A DNA stretch of 13,345 nt from SHLQ01 sp964441145 (GCA_964441145.1 CAYTUB010000078.1:1-13345), one strand, 5' to 3'; positions 6,967 to 13,345 are shown, numbered from the stretch's first letter. Made by a program: numbers and translations. Notes: generated by a model not told the origin, from the letters alone.

Positions 6967-7905
6967 ATGGGCACGGCATTCGATAGCGGCTTTAGCGATT
7001 GGACTCCCGACCGTTTGCCCGACTTGACCGACAAGCGTTTCCTGATCACCGGCGCCAACGCCGGGCTGGGACTTGAAACCGCAAAGATGCTGCGCCACAA
7101 GAACGCGGACGTTCTCATGGCAGCTCGCAACGAGGGCCGCGGACGCGGCGCAGTTACCAACGTGTCTGGCGAACCCGGTTCGGGCACGGTCGAGTTCGTC
7201 AAGCTTGATCTGGCCGACACCTCATCGATCCAGGCTGCATCACAATTTGTTCGCGAGATGACCGATGGCCTCGATGCCATCGTCAACAACGCTGGCATTA
7301 TGCAGACGCCGCAACAACAAACCGCTGACGGTTTCGAGATGCAGTTCGGCACGAACCATCTCGGACATTTTCTGTTGAACCATCTGCTCTTTGATTTGGT
7401 CGCAGCTCGTAGCGGCCGCATCGTGCCGGTCGCCAGCATCGCTGCAAAGCCTCCGGCGAAGTTCAATTTCGACGACCTGATGTTCAGCGAGCGGTACTCC
7501 CCGACGCTGGTCTATGGACAGTCCAAGCTCGCCAACCTGACATACGGCATGGAGCTCCATCGGCGACTTGAGGCAGCCGGTTCATCGGTGTCATCGATTA
7601 GTTGTCATCCCGGATATGCAGCGACGAATCTGCAGAGCACCGGCCCGACCGGTATCTGGAAGAGCGTCTACAAGGTCACCAACAAACTCATGGCCCAACC
7701 AGCTGAACGAGGGGCCCAACCACTCGCTTTGGCAGCTGCGGGTAACGAAGCTCGTGCCGGCGGCTACTACGGACCCGTCGACTTGGGAGGGGCCCGCGGC
7801 AAGATCAGCGACGCGGACATCCCGGCCGCAGCGACCGCGCAGAACGCGGGAAGTCGCCTCTGGGAAGCCAGCGAGAACTACCTCGATATCTCGTGGACGA
7901 TCTGA
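6967..7905 (+). CDS. Short-chain dehydrogenase/reductase (retinol dehydrogenase-like SDR)
   Basis: 312 aa, NAD(P)-dependent oxidoreductase of the classical SDR type with an N- and C-terminal extension as in retinol dehydrogenase-like members. Visible: FLITGANAGLG (cofactor loop TGANAGLG at 28-35), AARN with Arg54 suggesting NADP, DLAD at 81-84, NNAG at 107-110, Asn130 in TNHLGHF, Ser157 in VASIA, and Tyr183/Lys187 in YGQSK, so the Asn-Ser-Tyr-Lys tetrad is complete. CHPGYAATNL (213-222) is the usual post-catalytic PG motif. The stop codon overlaps the start of the next gene by 13 nt, implying translational coupling with the alpha/beta hydrolase. The substrate is unknown. Confidence 0.9.
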   Translation: MGTAFDSGFSDWTPDRLPDLTDKRFLITGANAGLGLETAKMLRHKNADVLMAARNEGRGRGAVTNVSGEPGSGTVEFVKLDLADTSSIQAASQFVREMTDGLDAIVNNAGIMQTPQQQTADGFEMQFGTNHLGHFLLNHLLFDLVAARSGRIVPVASIAAKPPAKFNFDDLMFSERYSPTLVYGQSKLANLTYGMELHRRLEAAGSSVSSISCHPGYAATNLQSTGPTGIWKSVYKVTNKLMAQPAERGAQPLALAAAGNEARAGGYYGPVDLGGARGKISDADIPAAATAQNAGSRLWEASENYLDISWTI

Positions 7906-8648
7906 GCTACCCCGTCGAGCGTCGTTTCTACGGAGACGACGAGTCGCAGTTCGTGGATATCTCACGTCCTAGCGATGTGTCTCACGGCGTGGTTTTGTCC
8001 TTGCATGGTGGGTACTGGCGCGACACGTACGGACTAGATCTTCACGACCCCATTGTCGAGCACTGCGTGAAGCTCGGGTGGACCGTCGTCAATGCGGAGT
8101 ACCGCCGGATCGTCCCGGGCGAACAATCGGTGTGGCACGACATGTCCAGCGACGTGCAGCAGGCTGCGATAATCGCTCGCGACATCGCGGGCAATACGCC
8201 GCTCGTCGCCTTGGGGCACTCGGCAGGCGGCCACCTTGCGCTATGGGTCGCTGGCAACTTCGAAAGCTCATTCGAAGAGATCCCCATTGATGCCGTCGTT
8301 GGCCTCGCTGCGGTGACCGACCTTGTTGCGGCCGACCGTCAACAGCTGAGCAACGGTGCCACGCGGGAGTTGTTCGGCCTTAGCGCCGATGAAGACCTTG
8401 ATCTTTACGAACTTGCTAGCCCCTACCATGTTTTGCCGCTGGGCCTGCCTCAGCTGATCATCCATGGACCCAACGACGCCCACGTCCCATACGAGATGGC
8501 CGTCAACTACGTCGACTCCGCTCGAGCACTGGGCGATGAGGTCACTTTCGTGAACGACGAAGGGATCGATCACTTCAACGTCATCGACCCATCCCATCGA
8601 CTCTGGCGCCACATCGATGCGTTCCTCGAAGCTCAGCGTCCGTACTGA
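7893..8648 (+). CDS. Alpha/beta hydrolase of the kynurenine formamidase/esterase-lipase type
   Basis: 251 aa. The oxyanion motif HGGYWR at 38-43 is the form typical of kynurenine formamidase-like and BD-FAE hydrolases. The nucleophile elbow GHSAGG at 108-113 gives Ser110, with probable acid Asp195 (GPNDAHVP) and base His227 (GIDHFNVI), so the triad is complete. Kynurenine formamidase would cleave N-formylkynurenine in tryptophan breakdown, but no other kynurenine genes are nearby, so a general carboxylesterase or amidase is equally possible. The start is GTG 7893 inside the end of the SDR gene, a 13-nt overlap; the overlap and shared strand suggest the two enzymes act on related metabolites. 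It converges on the HisD-family gene across 51 nt with no visible terminator. Confidence 0.85.
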   Translation: MDDLSYPVERRFYGDDESQFVDISRPSDVSHGVVLSLHGGYWRDTYGLDLHDPIVEHCVKLGWTVVNAEYRRIVPGEQSVWHDMSSDVQQAAIIARDIAGNTPLVALGHSAGGHLALWVAGNFESSFEEIPIDAVVGLAAVTDLVAADRQQLSNGATRELFGLSADEDLDLYELASPYHVLPLGLPQLIIHGPNDAHVPYEMAVNYVDSARALGDEVTFVNDEGIDHFNVIDPSHRLWRHIDAFLEAQRPY

Positions 8649-8699
8649 ATGTATTTAGGGAAGCGGAGTTCAGATGTGAAGGGCTCGCTGTTGAAATTG

Positions 8700-10013
8700 T
8701 CAGAAACCGCGAATGCGAATGGAATTGCCGTGGGCGTTGAACCCTTCGTGGTCGCTAAGCGCAATCGTGCTGTCGGCCACGGCGCGGAGCGCATCGGGGG
8801 TCAGGTGGCCGATAGCGCCAGCCTTGAGGAACTGCTCGACCGTGATGCCACCAGCTCGGTTTGCCCACCCGCCTGTGGGGAGAGCAGCGGGTCCGCCGAG
8901 AGTGAAATTGCCTACGGAGAAAGGGGTGTGTTGACCGAGCAGCAGTTCACCGGCGTGCTCGATGCGTTCGGCGACCGCCCAGGGATCCTCCACAGCCAGT
9001 TGGCAATGTTCGGCGGCGAACCAATTCGCTACCGCGATCGCCTGATCGAGATCTTCTACGAGGATCGCCCCGCCGTTGAGACCGAGCGCGGACTCGGCAG
9101 CTTCACGCCGATCCTCGGGCATGTCAAGGAGCTGTCGGCTCACCTCGGCGGTGGCCGCCTCGATGACCGAAGCCGAATCCGACACCAGCACTACCGTCGA
9201 GTCCGTTCCGTGTTCTGCTTCGTTGAGCAGGTCCGCGGCGAGCAGCACCGGGTCGGCCGAGTGATCGGCCACCACGAGTGACTCCGTCGGGCCGAGCACG
9301 ACACTGTCGACCCCGTGGGCCCGAATTTCGAGTTGTGCGATAGCGACCGGCGGGCTTCCGGGTCCAACGACCATGCCGTGGGCCGGAATCGTCTCGGTGC
9401 CAAAGGCTGCGGCGGCGACACCGGCGGGTCCATTGACGCGATAGACGTCGCGCAAACCAAGCTCGTGGGCAACGACTAGAACCGCGTCGTCGATAGCGCC
9501 ATTTCCACCCGGGACCGGCGGAACGATAACGGTGAGCTTTTGCACACCTGCCACAACCGCTGGGGTCGCGACCTGCGCGAGGACCGAGGGATAGCTGGCT
9601 TTACCACTCGGGCAGAACAGCGCTGCGTTGGCGACCGGACCAACCTTCTCGCCGACCGTGTGACCGGGAGCGATCTCGGCAGTCCAGCTTTGGCGACGCT
9701 CGAGCAGCGCCTCGTTGAAGGATTCGATGTTGGCGATCATCTGATCGATTGCGCGCTTGACCTCAGGGTCGATGCGTTGCATGGCGATATCGAACTCTGC
9801 TTCGCTTGCTCGTAGCCCAGACGGTTCGATTTTGACCCCATCGAATCTTTCCAACGCCTCGAGCAGTGCTTCGTCTCCGCGGGTACGAACGTCCTCGACG
9901 AGCGCTCGGATAGCGGGGCGTAGTTCGTCGGCGGACTCGCCTGCGGTACCTCGTTGGTAGACCCACGCTTTGTCCTGCGCCGTCATCGATTTCCACTCGA
10001 GTTGTCGCATCAT
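8700..10013 (-). CDS. Histidinol dehydrogenase (HisD) family protein with altered active site
   Basis: 437 aa, a normal HisD length, and alignable by eye along most of the protein: CPSGKASYPS (134-143), VVGPGS (215-220), GPTESLVVAD (241-250), AEHG, AAEH, LPT and HEGF.AH. Canonical HisD oxidises L-histidinol to histidine with NAD+ and Zn2+. By eye-alignment to E. coli HisD, the Zn ligands Gln259, His262, Asp360 and His419 correspond to Glu265, His268, Asn369 and His428. The catalytic Glu326-His327 pair is kept (Glu335-His336). Substrate-contact His367 is Ala376, in GGPAALPT where HisD has G.NHVLPT. No other his genes are nearby. I infer a paralogue acting on another alcohol or aldehyde, as HpsN does in the same family. 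ATG 10013 has a -10-like TAGTCT 6 nt upstream. Confidence 0.88.
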   Translation of the reverse strand: MMRQLEWKSMTAQDKAWVYQRGTAGESADELRPAIRALVEDVRTRGDEALLEALERFDGVKIEPSGLRASEAEFDIAMQRIDPEVKRAIDQMIANIESFNEALLERRQSWTAEIAPGHTVGEKVGPVANAALFCPSGKASYPSVLAQVATPAVVAGVQKLTVIVPPVPGGNGAIDDAVLVVAHELGLRDVYRVNGPAGVAAAAFGTETIPAHGMVVGPGSPPVAIAQLEIRAHGVDSVVLGPTESLVVADHSADPVLLAADLLNEAEHGTDSTVVLVSDSASVIEAATAEVSRQLLDMPEDRREAAESALGLNGGAILVEDLDQAIAVANWFAAEHCQLAVEDPWAVAERIEHAGELLLGQHTPFSVGNFTLGGPAALPTGGWANRAGGITVEQFLKAGAIGHLTPDALRAVADSTIALSDHEGFNAHGNSIRIRGF

Positions 10014-10019
10014 GAATCC

Positions 10020-10025
10020 AGACTA
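10020..10025 (-). promoter_or_regulatory. Probable -10 element of a leaderless promoter (TAGTCT) for the HisD-family gene
   Basis: Minus-strand TAGTCT ends 6 nt before ATG 10013 and no Shine-Dalgarno sequence lies between, so this gene probably has its own leaderless transcript in addition to any read-through from the flavin reductase promoter. The 10-bp palindrome CGGGTACCCG (10026-10035) abuts it and could be an operator. Confidence 0.5.
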
Positions 10026-10065
10026 CGGGTACCCGATGAAAGGTCAGCGTTCGATCTGTGTGTTG

Positions 10066-10206
10066 CTAGCCGCAAATCACTTCTCCAAACGCCGCGCAGT
10101 CGGCGTTCTCACACATTGGTTCTTCGCCGGGCGACTCGGCGGGCAAGGCGCTCACTCCGCAATGCGGGCAGATCGGCGAGGGGTCTGCCTCGAGCTCATC
10201 GAACAT
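10066..10206 (-). CDS. 46-aa zinc-ribbon-like microprotein
   Basis: A short ORF of 46 codons running from ATG 10206 to TAG 10066. It begins MFDELEADPSP, then CPHCG at residues 13-17, an acidic/proline linker, CENADC at 32-37, and ends VICG. Cysteines 13, 16, 32 and 37 give CxxC-x15-CxxxxC, a plausible four-Cys zinc ribbon, with a fifth Cys at 45. Its ATG lies 5 nt after the TAA of the flavin reductase gene, and TAAGG at the junction can act as a ribosome binding site, so the two are probably co-translated. The HisD-family gene follows after 52 nt. No named family is recognised. The role could be metal binding, or partner binding to the flavin reductase; both are inference. Confidence 0.62.
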   Translation of the reverse strand: MFDELEADPSPICPHCGVSALPAESPGEEPMCENADCAAFGEVICG

Positions 10207-10211
10207 GAGCC

Positions 10212-10703
10212 TTAGTCCTCGATGGGCGAAAGGTCGCGGTAACCGCCGCCATAGAAGATGACCGGTGGGTTCGGTTCCTCTGGGATATCCATGGAGGTGA
10301 CGTTGTAGAGACCGAACTCATGATCGCCGGCTGGCAAAATCTGATGCTCGGTGAGGGTCATCCACGCGCAGGTGTCGGCAATACGTGGTGCCCCATCGGT
10401 AATGTCCCAGTCGAGACCATCGAAGCGCTCCGTGAGATCGCGCATACACGCGTTGCTCACATCGACCTGGTGCTCGCCCAACACGTTCACCCCCAGCACG
10501 TCGGCCTTCTTCAACTGCTCCCAGCTGTAGGACCCGGTCGTGCAGAAGAATCCCGCAAGCGGCGGATCGAGCGACACGGAAACGAAGCTGCCGATCACCA
10601 TCGCTATCGGAGCGTCGTCGACCATGGCGGTAACGACGGTAACTGTGGTCGGAACTTGGCTCATGACCTGGCGGAAAAACTGCGGATCGATCGCTTCACC
10701 CAT
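10212..10703 (-). CDS. Flavin reductase-like, FMN-binding domain protein
   Basis: 163 aa, the usual size of the HpaC/NtaB-type flavin reductase family, which uses NAD(P)H to supply reduced flavin to partner monooxygenases. Visible: the N-terminal FRQVMSQVPTTVTVVTA, GSFVSVSLDPPLAGFF at 38-53 (family form S..S.DPPL), an NVLGE..V segment near 73-80, GDHEFGLYNV at 126-135 (family form GDH....G.V), and PPVIFYGGGYRDL at 146-158 (family form PL.Y..G.Y). The start is ATG 10703, with TACGGT 8 nt upstream on the minus strand and no Shine-Dalgarno sequence. Its natural partner oxygenase is not in the window. The downstream microprotein and HisD-family gene are on the same strand. Confidence 0.88.
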   Translation of the reverse strand: MGEAIDPQFFRQVMSQVPTTVTVVTAMVDDAPIAMVIGSFVSVSLDPPLAGFFCTTGSYSWEQLKKADVLGVNVLGEHQVDVSNACMRDLTERFDGLDWDITDGAPRIADTCAWMTLTEHQILPAGDHEFGLYNVTSMDIPEEPNPPVIFYGGGYRDLSPIED

Positions 10704-10711
10704 AGACGCTC

Positions 10712-10717
10712 ACCGTA
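10712..10717 (-). promoter_or_regulatory. Probable -10 element (TACGGT) for the flavin reductase gene
   Basis: Minus-strand TACGGT matches TANNNT and ends 8 nt before ATG 10703, so the transcript would be leaderless or have a leader of 1-2 nt. No Shine-Dalgarno sequence is seen. Confidence 0.42.
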
Positions 10718-10760
10718 CTGCAACCGCTTGTACAGCGTCCCGCCCAACCCTCCGACATAT

Positions 10761-10805
10761 TCTGTGGTCCGTCAGCATGCGCATAGTCCGCTGATAGACC
10801 ACAGA
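10761..10805. repeat. Imperfect 16-bp inverted repeat in a divergent promoter region
   Basis: The left arm TCTGTGGTCCGTCAGC (10761-10776) and right arm GCTGATAGACCACAGA (10790-10805) pair except at two adjacent positions, one of which is a G-T wobble. The outer 9 bp (TCTGTGGTC/GACCACAGA) are perfect. The 13-nt loop begins with ATGCGCAT, itself palindromic. It sits between the divergent flavin reductase and small hypothetical genes, and TTTT follows the right arm. It ends 5 nt before the ribosome binding site of the plus-strand gene. It may be an operator or a 5'UTR hairpin; no plus-strand gene upstream needs a terminator here. Confidence 0.7.
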
Positions 10806-10810
10806 TTTTG

Positions 10811-10817
10811 AAAGGGG
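10811..10817 (+). promoter_or_regulatory. Shine-Dalgarno AAAGGGG that decides the start at 10823
   Basis: AAAGGGG ends 5 nt before ATG 10823, good spacing. It falls inside the coding region if TTG 10808 is used, so ATG 10823 is preferred; GTG 10820 is the nearest alternative. Confidence 0.6.
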
Positions 10818-10822
10818 CCGTG

Positions 10823-11131
10823 ATGGGGGACGACAGGATCATGATGAAAAACCCGAACACGGGTCGAGACGACATGACGATCGCGGTCGCCATCTATGAA
10901 CCCGTCCGAGATGCGATCCTTGCGGCCATCGACGATGCCGGGGAACTACCGAACAAACTGCTGATCGCCGAGGTCGAACGCCGCACTCCGGCAGAACTCT
11001 GGGAGAACAGCTCGGTCGGTTGGTACACGACCTCGGTCAAGCTGCATCTTGAAGCGACAGAACTTCTCGCCAAACGGGGCAAACCACAGATCTTGTCGCT
11101 AACCGATGCTGGAAGAGCCAACCTTCCTTAG
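10823..11131 (+). CDS. Small conserved-looking hypothetical protein, possibly DUF6958-like
   Basis: 102 aa from ATG 10823, soluble, with no signal peptide or membrane segment. The predicted pattern is an N-terminal NPNTGRDDM segment, a helix YEPVRDAILAAIDDAG, a second helical part NKLLIAEVERRTP, then SVGWYTTSVKLHLEATELLA and a terminal KPQILSLTDAG. The order of short helices ending in GW...V.L.LEA..L and a short beta segment resembles DUF6958 proteins and, more generally, a winged-helix fold; this is from memory and unproven. The gene follows an inverted repeat and has a good ribosome binding site, in contrast to the leaderless neighbours. The lipoprotein gene follows after 85 nt. No function is assigned. 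Confidence 0.75.
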   Translation: MGDDRIMMKNPNTGRDDMTIAVAIYEPVRDAILAAIDDAGELPNKLLIAEVERRTPAELWENSSVGWYTTSVKLHLEATELLAKRGKPQILSLTDAGRANLP

Positions 11132-11216
11132 ATCGAGCCCGAGCAACAATGCGCCAAGGAAATGGATTGCCAGCGTCAGCTACCGGGTTCCCTGCGTTAG
11201 CCATGATGAGAAACCC

Positions 11217-12482
11217 ATGATCCGCGCCAACCAGCTACGCCTTGTCCTGTTGACATTCGCCGTCGTCCTCACCGCCTGCTCCAGCGACGGGGGCTCGGCT
11301 GACACCACGGCCACAACGAGCACAACGAACGCTCCCGAACCCGATGCGACAGACGTCGCTCCGAGCGAGACGACGACAACACCTGCGACCGCGGCTCCGA
11401 GCGACACGCCGATCGGGTTCGACGAATGGACCGCGTTTCGTGGAGGTCCGGATCGGCGTGCCTTTGACGGGCAGCCCGAAGGCTCAGACGCACCAGAACT
11501 GCTGTGGCGCTCGGCCACCGGTGGAGTCATTGAGTCCTCCCCCGCCGTCGTAGATGGCCTCGTCATCGGCGGCACGTTCGACAACGCGGTCGTAGCCTTC
11601 GACGCGAACACCGGCGAGCAGCGCTGGCGATTCGAGGTCGGTGGGCTCGTGCGCTCTTCCCCCGCCGTGGTCAACGGTGTTGCGTACTTTGGTGCCGACG
11701 ACAACCTGTTCTATGCCGTCAACATCGCCGATGGCTCGGAAGTGTGGCGCTTCGAACTTGGAGGGGGAGGTCAACAAAGCTCGCCAACCGTCGCCAATGG
11801 CGTGGTGTATTTCGGAGCGTTCGACAACTTCGTCTATGCCCTCGACGCCGAGACCGGAAATCAAATCTGGCGCTTCGAAACCGGCGCGGGAATCCTCTCG
11901 TCACCACTCCTCACCCGAGGCACCGTTTCGATCGGCTCGATTGACGGCGTCTACTACGCACTCGATGCCGAGACCGGCGAAGAGCGTTGGCGGGTCGCCA
12001 CGAACGCTGGCGTGTTCTCCTCAGGGGCCTTCCTTCCCGCTATCGACGAGGACAGCCCGGACGCAATCGTGTTCGGATCTGACGACGGCCAAATCCGCGC
12101 TGTCGCAGCCGCAGACGGTTCGCCCCTCTGGTCGGTGCAAACACGCGCCTCGGTGTTCGCAACGCCGTCGATCGTCGATGGCCTCGTCTACATCGGGTCT
12201 CGAGACGGCAGCTTCTTGGCAATCGATGGAGCCATGGGCGACGTCACTTGGGGCGTCAACCTGACCGAAGTCTTGTCATCAGCTGCGGTAACCAACGACC
12301 GCATCTACGTCGGTTCGAGCGACGGCAACCTCCACGTGCTCGACCGTGCAACCGGGGAGAGCCTGCACCGCCTACCCGTCGGCGACCTTGTGTGGACTTC
12401 ACCGGTCGTTGTCGATGAGCACCTCTTCTTCGGTGCCCACGACGGCAACATCCACGCCTACCAGCTGACGATCGAGTTCTAG
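11217..12482 (+). CDS. PQQ-like beta-propeller repeat lipoprotein (BamB-like)
   Basis: 421 aa from ATG 11217. The earlier in-frame ATG at 11106 is rejected because it overlaps the previous gene and would put 37 residues before the signal peptide. Residues 1-20 form a lipoprotein signal sequence with lipobox LTAC and lipid-accepting Cys21. A Thr/Ser/Pro/Ala-rich linker (about 22-65) follows. About eight repeats of roughly 40 residues come next, each with a form like SSPAVVDGLVYFG..D..VYALDA.TG...WRF; the last is shortened at the C-terminus. This predicts an eight-bladed PQQ-type propeller on the outer face of the membrane. Such domains bind PQQ in dehydrogenases or act as protein scaffolds. 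No catalytic PQQ residues are identifiable, so a scaffold or binding role is likelier. Confidence 0.88.
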   Translation: MIRANQLRLVLLTFAVVLTACSSDGGSADTTATTSTTNAPEPDATDVAPSETTTTPATAAPSDTPIGFDEWTAFRGGPDRRAFDGQPEGSDAPELLWRSATGGVIESSPAVVDGLVIGGTFDNAVVAFDANTGEQRWRFEVGGLVRSSPAVVNGVAYFGADDNLFYAVNIADGSEVWRFELGGGGQQSSPTVANGVVYFGAFDNFVYALDAETGNQIWRFETGAGILSSPLLTRGTVSIGSIDGVYYALDAETGEERWRVATNAGVFSSGAFLPAIDEDSPDAIVFGSDDGQIRAVAAADGSPLWSVQTRASVFATPSIVDGLVYIGSRDGSFLAIDGAMGDVTWGVNLTEVLSSAAVTNDRIYVGSSDGNLHVLDRATGESLHRLPVGDLVWTSPVVVDEHLFFGAHDGNIHAYQLTIEF

Positions 12483-12506
12483 GCGGTCCTCGACGACCAA
12501 GACGAA

Positions 12507-13345
12507 CTAGCCGCCGCTCTGCTTGCGCTTTTGGATGTTGGCCCATTCGTCGCGCAGACCGACCGTTCGGTGGAACACGTTGGCCTCGTCGAGATCTGCC
12601 GCGAAATAGCCGAGCCGTTCGAACTGGACGACTTGGCCGGGCTCCACGTCGGCGAGGATCGGTTCGAGCTTGGCCGCCACGGTCTCGCGTGAGTGGGGAT
12701 TGATGCTGTCGAACACATCGGTGTCGCCCGACCCGGGGTGCGGGTCGGTAAACAGCCGGTCATAGAGGTGCACGGTCGCATCGATCGCGGTGGCTGCCGA
12801 AACCCAGTGGATGGTCGACTTCACCTTGCGACCATCGGGAGCCTGTCCACCGGCGGTCTCGGGGTCATAGGTGCAGTGCACCTCGATGACGTTGCCGTCG
12901 TCGTCGGTGACCGCATCGGTTGCCGTGATGAAATACCCCGCACGGAGCCGCACCTCGCGACCTGGCGTAAGGCGGTAGTACTTGGGTGGCGGGTCGAGTT
13001 TGAAGTCGTCCTGTTCGATCCAGAGCTCACCGCTGAACGGCACCTCGCGCACACCGGCGCTGTCGTCTTCGGGGTTGTTGATTGCTTCGCGAACGTCCTC
13101 TTTGCCGTCAGGCCAATTGGTGATCACGACCTTGAGCGGGTTGAGCACCGCCATGCGCCGAAGTGCGACTCGGTTCAGCTCGGTGCGGACGAACGACTCG
13201 AGCAGCTCGATGTCGTGGGTGCTGTTGGCCTTGGCGACGCCAATGTGATGCATGAACGCGCGAATCGCAGACGCCGGGTAACCGCGGCGGCGCAGGCCAC
13301 TCAACGTCGGCATGCGTGCGTCGTCCCAACCATCGACCACGCCAT
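12507..13345 (-). CDS. glnS: Glutaminyl-tRNA synthetase, C-terminal half (partial)
   Basis: The reading frame enters from the right edge, so only the last 279 or so codons are here; the catalytic HIGH and KMSKS motifs lie outside. The visible part follows bacterial GlnRS closely: VVDGWDDARMPTLSGLRRRG, then the S..LES..R..LN segment, the anticodon-binding beta-barrel PFSGELWIEQDDF, YYRLTPGREVRLR, CTYDPET, DGRKVKSTIHWVSA, LYDRLFT, INP.S, and the ending QFERLGYF...VFHRTVGLRDEWA. It charges tRNA-Gln with glutamine in the cytoplasm. The end (12507) is typical of GlnRS, with no YqeY fusion. It converges on the lipoprotein gene with 24 nt between stop codons and no clear terminator. The GTG at 13340 is an internal valine, not the start. 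Confidence 0.93.
   Translation of the reverse strand, partial: GVVDGWDDARMPTLSGLRRRGYPASAIRAFMHHIGVAKANSTHDIELLESFVRTELNRVALRRMAVLNPLKVVITNWPDGKEDVREAINNPEDDSAGVREVPFSGELWIEQDDFKLDPPPKYYRLTPGREVRLRAGYFITATDAVTDDDGNVIEVHCTYDPETAGGQAPDGRKVKSTIHWVSAATAIDATVHLYDRLFTDPHPGSGDTDVFDSINPHSRETVAAKLEPILADVEPGQVVQFERLGYFAADLDEANVFHRTVGLRDEWANIQKRKQSGG

Noticed and set aside
8649..9281. 210-codon open frame on the plus strand starting right after the hydrolase
   Set aside because: Tempting as a third operon gene, but nearly all of it is antisense to the HisD-family gene, which is clearly coding.
11184..11216. GGGTT/AACCC weak hairpin before the lipoprotein start
   Set aside because: Only 5 bp with a loop of more than 20 nt; expected by chance.
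12483..12506. Possible terminator between the convergent lipoprotein and GlnRS genes
   Set aside because: Only a 4-bp GGTC/GACC stem and no T-tract; not supportable.
1..13345. Mobile elements, CRISPR arrays, tRNA or rRNA genes, toxin-antitoxin or defence genes
   Set aside because: No transposase or integrase motifs, no spaced direct repeats, no tRNA-like cloverleaf and no defence-type domains were seen.

Overview
The window looks like a chromosomal segment from a high-GC actinobacterium, most likely an Acidimicrobiia-type marine or soil lineage. That placement is an inference from base composition, protein style and leaderless TANNNT promoters; no rRNA or other marker is present. Coding density is high, and I see no mobile element, CRISPR array, tRNA or rRNA.

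Layout from left to right. The 5' end of a GBBH/TauD-like dioxygenase (minus, cut by the left edge) is followed by a 171-bp gap holding a symmetric 47-bp nested palindrome. Next is a GhrA-type 2-hydroxyacid dehydrogenase (minus), divergent from a CrtI/phytoene-desaturase-like FAD oxidoreductase (plus) and then a DUF1295 membrane protein (plus). A long, divergent PRPP-synthetase-family protein (minus) converges on these and is itself divergent from a membrane-anchored GGDEF-EAL c-di-GMP enzyme (plus). A short-chain dehydrogenase and an overlapping alpha/beta hydrolase (plus) form a two-gene operon.

From about 8700 to 10703 three genes run on the minus strand. In transcription order they are a flavin reductase-like protein, a 46-aa cysteine-rich zinc-ribbon-like microprotein 5 nt behind it, and a histidinol-dehydrogenase-family protein. 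The last protein has changed metal- and substrate-binding residues, so it may not be the histidine-pathway enzyme. This is the best candidate here for an undescribed redox module.

The right end carries an imperfect 16-bp inverted repeat in a divergent promoter region, directly before the ribosome binding site of a small hypothetical (DUF6958-like) gene. It is followed by an eight-repeat PQQ-type beta-propeller lipoprotein and, convergent with it, the C-terminal half of glutaminyl-tRNA synthetase, cut by the right edge.

Several genes have a TANNNT hexamer ending 6-8 nt before the start codon and no Shine-Dalgarno sequence, the pattern expected of leaderless transcripts. Gene order suggests small independent transcription units rather than one pathway operon.
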